Position numbers and translations under genes: made by a program
Assembly: GCA_040757715.1 (NCBI GenBank)
Contig: JBFLWS010000006.1
Coordinates: 62,001 to 126,000, forward strand
Length of the DNA: 64,000 bases
Source of the DNA: CAIMFV01 sp040757715
GTDB lineage: Bacteria > Pseudomonadota > Alphaproteobacteria > Caulobacterales > Caulobacteraceae
Reading direction: 5' to 3'
Notes under the pieces: generated by a model
Seen by the model: only the letters and a program-made list of their open reading frames with translations
The model's database searches: none
What the model was told of the DNA's origin: nothing
Shown here: piece after piece, positions 1-6,664 of the stretch
Layout of the letters: every line of letters begins with the position of its first letter
How positions within the stretch are numbered: position 1 is the stretch's first letter

Positions 1-80
1 AGGATTCGCGGGCCGACTGCAGCCAACCTCGCGATTTCACTAATGCGCTGCAACCAAATCATCACTTGAAAGGAACCACC

Positions 81-203
81 ATGCTGTCGACTGTCTCCAA
101 GGCCAGCCAATCCACTCACGGTTTTGCCGGCGCCTATCTGGAAATCCCGGCCAACCCCACCAACCTGCAGCTGACCCCGATCGATCCGCCGGGCGGCTGC
201 TGA
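81..203 (+). CDS. lasso peptide precursor 1 (A1)
   Basis: This 40-residue peptide is a probable ribosomally made lasso peptide precursor. A Shine-Dalgarno AAGGA at 70-74 sits 6 bases before the ATG. The frame is open upstream to the window edge, but the ribosome site favours this start. Leader MLSTVSKASQSTH is 13 residues, with Thr at -2. The core begins GFAGAYLE, so Gly1 and Glu8 would close an 8-residue macrolactam ring. The tail IPANPTNLQLTP continues and ends in PPGGC. Lasso rings generally join Gly1 to Asp or Glu at position 7-9, and Thr -2 is the family hallmark. Oddities are the very short leader without the usual YxxPxL motif and a C-terminal Cys. The B and C genes downstream support the call. 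Confidence 0.8.
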   Translation: MLSTVSKASQSTHGFAGAYLEIPANPTNLQLTPIDPPGGC

Positions 204-253
204 GGCCTTGCGGGTCGCCCTCTCGCCCTGACCCGCCAAGCTGATCGAGACTT

Positions 254-283
254 GGGGCGGCGATGTTCGCCGCCCCATTTCTT
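254..283 (+). terminator. stem-loop after precursor 1
   Basis: A perfect 9-bp stem (GGGGCGGCG at 254-262, CGCCGCCCC at 268-276) has a 5-base loop ATGTT and is followed by ATTTCTT. It lies 50 bases after the precursor 1 stop. It could be a leaky intrinsic terminator or an mRNA-stabilising hairpin that raises precursor transcript over the enzyme genes. A self-complementary 12-mer GGGCGCGCGCCC follows at 285-296. Confidence 0.65.
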
Positions 284-326
284 AGGGCGCGCGCCCATGA
301 CGCCCACCAGAAGAAAGGACGCCGCG

Positions 327-530
327 ATGCTTTCGCCAATCGCTTCGGCCAGCCTAGCCACCCTCGGATTCGCCGGGGAGTACCTCGAAATTCCCGCCAA
401 TCCGACCAATTTGAAACTGACGCCGCTAGATCCTGCGAGCGACGCCTGCAAGCCCTGCCATCACGGTCACCACCACCACCACCACCACCATCACCATGGC
501 CACCACCATCACCACGGCCATCACGATTGA
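327..530 (+). CDS. lasso peptide precursor 2 with His-rich tail (A2)
   Basis: This 67-residue peptide is a paralogue of precursor 1. AAAGGA at 314-319 sits 7 bases before ATG 327, so this start is preferred over upstream TTG 252 or ATG 297, and it gives the same 13-residue leader (MLSPIASASLATL, Thr -2). The predicted core starts GFAGEYLE, with Gly1 and Glu8 as ring partners, then IPANPTNLKLTP, nearly identical to precursor 1. After PLDPASDA comes CKPC and a tail containing 19 His in runs of 2, 10, 5 and 2 separated by single Gly, ending in Asp. The CxxC plus poly-His tail looks metal-binding, which is inference. The His run is encoded by CAC/CAT repeats that could vary in length without breaking frame. 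Confidence 0.8.
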   Translation: MLSPIASASLATLGFAGEYLEIPANPTNLKLTPLDPASDACKPCHHGHHHHHHHHHHGHHHHHGHHD

Positions 531-565
531 AAACGATGTTGGCGGCGAGGCCCCGGGGCCGACCA

Positions 566-598
566 GGGGCCGCGAGCTTCGCGGCCCCATTTCGTTGT
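566..598 (+). terminator. stem-loop after precursor 2
   Basis: A perfect 9-bp stem (GGGGCCGCG at 566-574, CGCGGCCCC at 580-588) has loop AGCTT and is followed by ATTTCGTTGT. Its layout matches the hairpin after precursor 1 (9-bp stem, 5-base loop ending TT, then ATTTC), which suggests that gene plus hairpin was duplicated as a unit. A palindrome GGCCCCGGGGCC lies just upstream at 549-560 and could compete with this fold. Confidence 0.6.
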
Positions 599-630
599 GC
601 AGAGCGCCCCGCCCTCGTCGAATAATATAT

Positions 631-655
631 TTGCAATGCGCAACGTTAATTGCAA
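631..655 (+). promoter_or_regulatory. candidate operator before the lasso B gene
   Basis: The arms TTGCAAT (631-637) and ATTGCAA (649-655) form a 7-bp inverted repeat around GCGCAACGTTA, in a short AT-rich patch within GC-rich DNA. It sits 43 bases before the B start. It could bind the nearby GntR-type regulator or lie in an internal promoter for B and C. Nothing in the sequence decides between these. Confidence 0.3.
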
Positions 656-697
656 CTTTTGGGAGCAGTTCACAGCATCGCCGTCCGGGAGGAGGCC

Positions 698-1387
698 ATG
701 AGCGCCATTCAGCTCAATCCGCAAGCCTTCGCCTGCGACGCCGGCGGGCAGATCATCTTTCTCGACCTCGGGCGCGACCGCTACGTCTCCCTCGACCCCG
801 AGGAGACGGAGGCGTTCGAGGCCTATCTCACGCCGCCGCGCGCGCCGTCGCCACGTCTGGCCGAGCGCGTGCGCGCCTTGTCGGATCAGTTGCGCGATGA
901 AGGTCTAGATTGTCGCCTCGCCCCCGCAGACGCCTGGATTTCTGCGTCGCCGGCCGCTGCGGATTTCAACGGCTTTCCGCCGGATCGCCCATTGAATATT
1001 GGGGCGGGACATGTGGCGCGTTTTCTCGCCTCCGCCGCCTCCGCCAGTTTTCAACTGACCTGCCTGCCGCTGGAACGCGTGGTGCGCAACGCCCGACGAC
1101 GCCAGGCGACGCTTGCCACCGCACAAGCCCCGGACCCGCAGGCCGTGCACGACCTGGTGGAAATCCACCGCGTCTTGCAGCCTCTCGCCTTCACCGCCCG
1201 CAACCATTGTCTGTTCGACTCCCTCGCCCTGCATGACTTCCTCAGCGGGTACGACGTGCCGGTGCGCTGGGTGTTCGGCGTCAAGCGCCACCCCTTTCTA
1301 GCCCATTGCTGGGTGCAGTTCGGCGACATCATCTGCAACGACGCCCTGGAGCATACCTGCCTGTTCCATCCCATCATGGAGGTGTGA
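698..1387 (+). CDS. lasso peptide B protein (RRE plus leader peptidase, fused)
   Basis: This 229-residue protein starts at ATG 698 behind a strong GGGAGGAGG (687-695). The N-terminal ~80 residues resemble the PqqD-like precursor-recognition domain (FLDLGRDRYVSLDPEE). The C-terminal half is a transglutaminase-like cysteine protease of the lasso B2 type: Cys in NHCLFDSLALHDFL, His in FLAHCWVQ and a following Asp (FGDIICND). In the family this protein binds the precursor and cuts after the leader to free the N-terminal Gly. Fused B is typical of proteobacterial lasso clusters. Four bases separate it from the C gene, so the two are co-transcribed and probably coupled. Confidence 0.85.
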   Translation: MSAIQLNPQAFACDAGGQIIFLDLGRDRYVSLDPEETEAFEAYLTPPRAPSPRLAERVRALSDQLRDEGLDCRLAPADAWISASPAAADFNGFPPDRPLNIGAGHVARFLASAASASFQLTCLPLERVVRNARRRQATLATAQAPDPQAVHDLVEIHRVLQPLAFTARNHCLFDSLALHDFLSGYDVPVRWVFGVKRHPFLAHCWVQFGDIICNDALEHTCLFHPIMEV

Positions 1388-1391
1388 GGCC

Positions 1392-3245
1392 ATGTACCGG
1401 TTCATCGCCCTCTACTGGTCGGACCTGAGCGAGAGCGCGCGGAACAACGGCGCTAGGTTGGAGCAACGCCTGCGCGCCCTGCATCCGGACTGGCGCGAGG
1501 TCTTGAGCGTCGACGGCTTGCGCATATTCGACACCGGCGGGCGTCCCGGCGGCTTCGACGCCCACCTCGTAGCGCGGGAAGGCTATCGTTTCCCCGAAGG
1601 CGTTGTGCTCGGCCAGGTGTTCGCCGGCCTGCGCAGTCCGCAACTTTTCGACGGGCTGCCAAGCTTTTGCGGCGCTCAGGCCGACGCCGTGGTGTCTAGC
1701 GGCGGCGCGTCGCTGATTGACGCAAGCTTTGGCCGCTATGTCGCCTTCGTGCTCGATCGGCCGCGCCGCCGGCTGCATGTGGTGCGAAGTCCGCAGGGTG
1801 AATTGCCCTGTTATGTCGCGAGACTGGGCGAGGCGAGCCTGTACTTTTCCTATTTCCCGGACGTGCGCGGGCTGGCGAACGCCGAATTCTCCATCGACTG
1901 GGATGAGGTCGCGAACTTCGTCGTCTTTCAGCGCACGCGTCCAGGCCGCTCCGGCCTGCGCGAAGTCGCCGAGATCCGTACTGGGTTTCGTCGCACGGAA
2001 TCGCCCCGCCAGACCGAATGGATGAGGCTGTGGGACCCGGCCAAGGTGGCGGCGAAGGCGCCCTTCGCCTCGCCCGGTGAAGCGGCGGATGCGATGCGCG
2101 AGGCGGTGTTGCGCACGGTGGGGGCCTACGCCTCGCGTTATGAGCGGGTGTTCCACAACCTCTCCGGAGGGCTCGATTCATCGGTGGTGGCCGCCTGTCT
2201 CGGCAAGGCGCCCAGGCGACCGCAGATCGCCTGCCTCAATTACTTCTCCGACGAGCCCGAGGGGGACGAGCGACGCTACGCCCGCCTCGCCGCCGCCCAC
2301 GCGGGCCTACCCCTGCACGAGGCCCGCATCGACGGCCGCGAGATCGATCTGCGCCGGATACTCCAGGTGGTGAAGGGCGCGACGCCCGAGAACTACCTCT
2401 ACGAGCGCCCCTTCAAATACTTCGACCCGCAGTGGTTGGCGGATCAGGACCCGCAGGCCTGCTTCTTCGGCTCCGGCGGCGACAACGTTTTCTTTCAGCC
2501 GCATACGCCCTTTGGGGTGTACGACTACCTTCGACTGCACGGCCTTGGGCGCGACTTTTTGCGCGTCTGCTTCGAAGCGGCGCGCCTCACCCGTACGGAC
2601 GTGCTCAGCGTCATTCGGCGCGCAGCCTTGGCCCGCTTCGAGTCACGCCCCCCTGCCCTGCAGGTGCTGTCGAGCGAGACGTCTCCGCTCATTTCGGCCG
2701 CAGCCTTGCGAGCTCGCGACGCGGCGGCGGTGTTCGAGCTCGACGCGCAAGAGCAAGCGCCCGCCGGCAAGGCGCTGCACATCGCCGTCACCACCGCCGT
2801 GCCCAGCTATTACGAGCCTCGCACGGCGGACGACCCGCCCATGGAGCGCATCATGCCGCTGTTCGCCCAGCCGGTGGTGGAAGCGTGCCTGCGCGCGCCG
2901 ACCTGGCTCCTCACCGTGGGGGGACGCGATCGCGGCCTCGCCCGGCGCGCCTTCGCTTCGATGTTGCCGCCCGAGATCGCCGGTCGCGAGTCAAAGGGCG
3001 GCGCCGACAATCTCTTCGGCCGCACCCTCGTCGCGCATCGCGACTGGATCGAGCCGATGCTGCTGGACGGCCTTCTGGCCGATCAAGGCCTGATCGATCG
3101 CGACGCCGTCCGCGAAGCCCTGGCGGCGGCGGGCGAAGGGGTCAGCGCCAATCAGGTGGCGCTGTTGTTCCTGCTCTGCGGCGAAGCCTGGGCGCGCGAT
3201 ATGGCCGCCCCCTCGCTCACGGTCGCCGCTCCAACTGGAAAATGA
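1392..3245 (+). CDS. lasso peptide C protein (asparagine-synthetase-like macrolactam synthetase)
   Basis: This 617-residue protein has an N-terminal glutaminase-like domain without the catalytic Cys2 (it starts MYRF) and a C-terminal ATP-pyrophosphatase domain with the PP-loop SGGLDSS near residues 257-263. In lasso clusters this enzyme adenylates the ring Asp/Glu side chain and joins it to the new N-terminal Gly. Here the target would be Glu8 of both cores. Length and the FGRYVAFVLD motif fit the family. Its 3' end overlaps the convergent GntR gene by 29 bases. Confidence 0.85.
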   Translation: MYRFIALYWSDLSESARNNGARLEQRLRALHPDWREVLSVDGLRIFDTGGRPGGFDAHLVAREGYRFPEGVVLGQVFAGLRSPQLFDGLPSFCGAQADAVVSSGGASLIDASFGRYVAFVLDRPRRRLHVVRSPQGELPCYVARLGEASLYFSYFPDVRGLANAEFSIDWDEVANFVVFQRTRPGRSGLREVAEIRTGFRRTESPRQTEWMRLWDPAKVAAKAPFASPGEAADAMREAVLRTVGAYASRYERVFHNLSGGLDSSVVAACLGKAPRRPQIACLNYFSDEPEGDERRYARLAAAHAGLPLHEARIDGREIDLRRILQVVKGATPENYLYERPFKYFDPQWLADQDPQACFFGSGGDNVFFQPHTPFGVYDYLRLHGLGRDFLRVCFEAARLTRTDVLSVIRRAALARFESRPPALQVLSSETSPLISAAALRARDAAAVFELDAQEQAPAGKALHIAVTTAVPSYYEPRTADDPPMERIMPLFAQPVVEACLRAPTWLLTVGGRDRGLARRAFASMLPPEIAGRESKGGADNLFGRTLVAHRDWIEPMLLDGLLADQGLIDRDAVREALAAAGEGVSANQVALLFLLCGEAWARDMAAPSLTVAAPTGK

Positions 3246-3845
3246 TCGCTGGGGCGCTGGCCAGGCGCCGCTGATGATAGGCGGCGATCCGGTCGCCAAG
3301 CTCGCCCCACCGCCGCTCGCCCGCCAGCGCCTGCATCTCCTGGAGTTCGCGCTCGACGTTGGTCAGGACCAGACGCTCGCATCGGCGCACCGGCGCCAGA
3401 CGGTCGTTGATGTGATCCAGGCGCCGGCTCATTTCGCTGTTGGCCCACAACTCCACCAGGGCGGAGAAAAGAGAGGCGGTCTTCTCCACCACCCCGTCGC
3501 CGCTGGCCGGCTCGATCAACGCCTCGCCCGGCCATTCCACTTCGCACGGCGCCGCCTGCGTCGCCGTCGCCAGCGCCGTCTGCAGATAGAGCTGCCCAGG
3601 CGATACAGGTCGCGCAAATCGCTTTCGGTGAGCCGCGACACGAAATAGCCGCGTCCATGCACCTCGGTCAGCAGCCCCTCGGACGCAAGGCGCACCAAAG
3701 CTTCGCGAATGGGCGTGGCCGATACGGTCAGCTCGTCGGCCAGCTGCGCCACGCGCAGAAACTGCCCGGGGCGGAAGTCGCGATCGAGCACGCGGGCCTT
3801 GATGCGTTCGTAGGGGGTGCGGCGCTGCGGGGGCGAAGTCGACAT
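3217..3845 (-). pseudogene. GntR-family regulator with a frameshift
   Basis: The start at 3845 gives an N-terminal winged-helix domain (YERIKARVLDRDFRPGQFLR...SATPIREALVRLASEGLL). The frame then degenerates to an Arg-rich run after LYRLG. The next frame continues with a natural reading (QLYLQTALATATQAAPCE, then VEWPGEAL) and an FCD-like alpha-helical effector domain ending QLERRP. The two halves meet at about 3592-3598, and adding one base there restores a ~209-residue FCD-type GntR protein. So this is either a true frameshift mutation or a sequencing error. It faces the lasso operon tail to tail and is a plausible former regulator of it. Confidence 0.7.
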
Positions 3846-4274
3846 GAACGGTCCCTTCGATCTAGACGCGCGCCCCTTTATCCAATGCTTGTAGGCCAGT
3901 GCTTGCCGCGCTCGGTCGGACCGACGCCCACCGCTCGCCTCGCGATGACCGCCGCCGGACTCCGCCGCCCCGCCAAAAGATGCAGGCGATCGGAGTGCGC
4001 TAGATTTTTAGTTGTATTTGTGAAACAGATCAACCTCAATATGTATTTTCCACTCAGAATATCCGCAAAATGTGGGGCGATATCGGTCGCCTTCGTCCGC
4101 GCCGCCATGTGCGCAAGCTTTGACGCCTATCAATCCGCCCCGATGCGGGAGGCCTAACGTGACGAACCGTCGCCAACGGACTTCGAGCTGACGCTTGAGA
4201 GGTCCGTTCACGGAGCGCATGATGGTTGTGTGAGCGTGAGGCGACTGCGGCGTAGGACAGCCCGGAGAAATGTC
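3846..4274. other. intergenic region between GntR and EF-G-like genes
   Basis: No convincing gene is seen. An inverted repeat TCGGTC-G-GACCGA occurs at 3912-3924, near the GntR start, and could be an operator for it. The stretch 4000-4060 is AT-rich compared with its surroundings and may hold promoters for either neighbour. GGAG at 4264-4267 serves the EF-G-like gene. Confidence 0.3.
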
Positions 4275-6308
4275 ATGGCTCAGACGAATTCGACGTCCAC
4301 TTCGAAAGCCATCGCCCTCGTCGGCCCGCCCGGCGTGGGCAAGACGACATTGCTCGAAGCCATGGCCTACGCCAGCGGCGCGATCCCACGACAGGGCGAG
4401 GTGCCGCTCGAGTCCAGCATCGGCGACGCGTCGCCGGAGGCGCGCAGTCGCGGCCAGTCGGTGGAGACGAATATCGCCAGCCTCGAGTTCCTGGGCGACC
4501 GCTACGCCGTGATCGACTGTCCTGGTTCCGCAGACTTCGGGGGCGGCGAGGAGATCGTCCTGCCAGCGGTCGACCTGGCCATCGTGGTCATCGACCCCCA
4601 GCCAGAGAAGGCGCTTCTGGCCCAGCCGATGCTCCGGCAGCTGGAGCGGCTGGGCGTGCCGCACGCCCTGTTCGTCAACAAGATCGATCAGGCCCGTGGT
4701 CCCCTGGACGAGCTGATCGCCGGCTTGAACGCCGTGAGCCGCACCCCGGTGGTGATGCGCCAGATCCCCCTGTTCGACAAGGATCGCGTCACCGGCTTCG
4801 TCGACCTCGCCCTGGAGCGCGCCTTTGTGTATCGCCCCGGCCAACCCTCGGCGCGGGTGGAGCTTCCCACCGACGCCGCGTCCGCTGAAGCAGAGGCGCG
4901 GTTCCACATGCTGGAGCAATTGGCCGAGTTCGACGACACGCTGCTGGAGCAGCTGATCAGCGATGTCTCGCCCAGCCAGGACCTGGTGTTCGCCGATCTC
5001 GTGGACGACATGCGCAAGGGCGTCATCACGCCGGTGTTTCTCGGCTCGGCCACGGGCGGGTTCGGCGTGCGACGGCTGCTGAAGGCGCTGCGTCACGAGA
5101 CGCCAGCACCGAGCGTCGCGGCGGCGCGGGTGGGCCTTGAGGGCCCTGGCGCCTATGTGCTGAAGATTTCGCACGCCAGCCAGATCGGCAAGCTGGCCTA
5201 TGCTCGCGTGTTCGGCGGCGCCTTGAGCGAGAGCGCGGACCTCACCGGCCCCGACGGCGGTCATGCGCGGGCAGGCGGCCTGTTCGCCCTCCCCGCTGGC
5301 GCAACCAAGAAGGTCAACGAGGCGCGAGAAGGCGAGGTCGTGGCCCTGGCCAAGCTGGAGACGACGCTGGCGGGCCAAATCCTCTCCTGCAGCGGCAAGG
5401 CGCTGCTCGGCCGGCCCCTGGAGGTGCGCGCCCCGCTCTATGCGCTGGCCATCCACGCCAAGGACCGCAAGGACGACGTGCGGCTGTCGTCGGCGCTGGT
5501 GAAGCTGCTTGAGGAAGATCCGATGCTGCGAATGCGGCGCGACACGGCGACCCAGGAGACGTTGCTGGAAGGCCAGGGCGAGGGCCATCTGCAAACCACG
5601 CTAGATCGCCTGCGCCGGCGCTTCTCGCTGGACGTGGTGGCGGTCCGGCCGGCCACCGCCTATCGCGAGACCATCCGCAAGGGCGTGACCCAGCGCGGCC
5701 GGCACAAGAAGCAGACCGGCGGCCACGGCCAGTTCGGCGACGTCCTGGTGGAGATCAGACCCGCCCCCCGCGGCGCGGGCTTCGTGTTCAATCAGAAAAT
5801 CACCGGCGGGGCGGTGCCGAAGCAGTGGATTCCCGCTGTGGAGCAAGGTTTGCGCGACGGCGCCGACAAGGGACCGCTGGGCTTCCCGGTGGTGGATGTG
5901 GAGACCGTGCTGCTGGACGGCTCGCACCACAGCGTGGACTCCTCCGAACTCGCTTTCCGCCTGGCCGGACGGCTGGCCATGAGCGACGGGCTGAAGGCGT
6001 GCGCGGGCTATCTGCTGGAGCCGGTGGAGAAGCTGACCATCTCGGCGCCGTCGAGTTCGACCTCCAAGATCACCGCGGGCCTCACCGCCCTGCGCGGACA
6101 GATCATCGGCTTCGCGCCCAAGCCCGACTGGCCGGGATGGGATGAGATCGAGGCGTACATGCCTGAGGCGCAACGGCACGAATTCATCGTCGAGTTGCGT
6201 AGTCTGACCCACGGCCTAGGCGTTTTTGAAGCCGCCTTCGATCACATGGCTGAACTTGGAGGAAAAATGGCCGACGAAATCATCAAGCGCCAAGCCAGCG
6301 CCGCTTAA
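4275..6308 (+). CDS. elongation factor G-like GTPase
   Basis: This 677-residue translational GTPase is a paralogue of EF-G. ATG 4275 is chosen for its GGAG. The P-loop GPPGVGKTT is at residues 17-25, DCPGSADF (the DxxG element) near 82 and NKID near 135. An EF-G domain IV-like region contains the GHGQFGD motif, as in ribosomal EF-G. Canonical EF-G is near 690-700 residues and sits in the str operon, and this one does not. Such stand-alone EF-G-like proteins occur across alphaproteobacteria and their job is not firmly known. It could act in ribosome recycling or under stress. A link to the adjacent lasso genes is not supported by the layout. Confidence 0.85.
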   Translation: MAQTNSTSTSKAIALVGPPGVGKTTLLEAMAYASGAIPRQGEVPLESSIGDASPEARSRGQSVETNIASLEFLGDRYAVIDCPGSADFGGGEEIVLPAVDLAIVVIDPQPEKALLAQPMLRQLERLGVPHALFVNKIDQARGPLDELIAGLNAVSRTPVVMRQIPLFDKDRVTGFVDLALERAFVYRPGQPSARVELPTDAASAEAEARFHMLEQLAEFDDTLLEQLISDVSPSQDLVFADLVDDMRKGVITPVFLGSATGGFGVRRLLKALRHETPAPSVAAARVGLEGPGAYVLKISHASQIGKLAYARVFGGALSESADLTGPDGGHARAGGLFALPAGATKKVNEAREGEVVALAKLETTLAGQILSCSGKALLGRPLEVRAPLYALAIHAKDRKDDVRLSSALVKLLEEDPMLRMRRDTATQETLLEGQGEGHLQTTLDRLRRRFSLDVVAVRPATAYRETIRKGVTQRGRHKKQTGGHGQFGDVLVEIRPAPRGAGFVFNQKITGGAVPKQWIPAVEQGLRDGADKGPLGFPVVDVETVLLDGSHHSVDSSELAFRLAGRLAMSDGLKACAGYLLEPVEKLTISAPSSSTSKITAGLTALRGQIIGFAPKPDWPGWDEIEAYMPEAQRHEFIVELRSLTHGLGVFEAAFDHMAELGGKMADEIIKRQASAA

Positions 6309-6664
6309 CCTTACGGAAGGTAGTTAAACGCTCGCCGTCGGCGCTCTACACTGGCGACGGCGAGCGTCGATCACCTCTCTGCGCCCATAATGACCGGTGA
6401 TTTCGCCAAAATGACCTGCGCCGATACGACTAATGAATAAGAGTGGAATGTGACTACCCAGGCCAGTGACGCTCGCTAAGGGCGCATTGAGGTTGGGGTC
6501 GGTCGGGGGGTGACGAAAACCCGTTTGCGATATTTGGAGCCAGGCGCCCAGAATTCAAGAAGGCGTCGACTTTGAATTTCAGCGCCAAGAAGCCGGCGCC
6601 TCCCGATCAAAAGCAATCGTCGGCGCATCGACTCCAAAAAGGAGCGACGCTTGGGAGGAAAGAT
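6309..6664. other. intergenic region with a long hairpin
   Basis: A perfect 12-bp stem (CGCTCGCCGTCG at 6329-6340, CGACGGCGAGCG at 6355-6366) with a 14-base loop lies 20 bases after the EF-G-like stop. It lacks a T-tract, so it may be a weak terminator or 3' stabiliser. The remainder should hold the promoter of the TonB-dependent receptor. A longer reading frame from TTG 6572 exists but precedes the signal peptide and lacks a good ribosome site. Confidence 0.5.

Noticed and set aside
459..527. Poly-His tract as cloning-tag contamination or CRISPR-like repeat
   Set aside because: It is interrupted by Gly, uses mixed CAC/CAT, lies inside a natural paralogue of precursor 1 and has no spacers.
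252..530. Longer precursor 2 from TTG 252 or ATG 297
   Set aside because: The extra residues span the hairpin after precursor 1 and lack a ribosome site. ATG 327 has AAAGGA and gives the same leader length as precursor 1.
4275..6308. EF-G-like gene as self-immunity for the lasso peptide
   Set aside because: It is separated by a regulator and 429 bases. Stand-alone EF-G-like paralogues are common in alphaproteobacteria.
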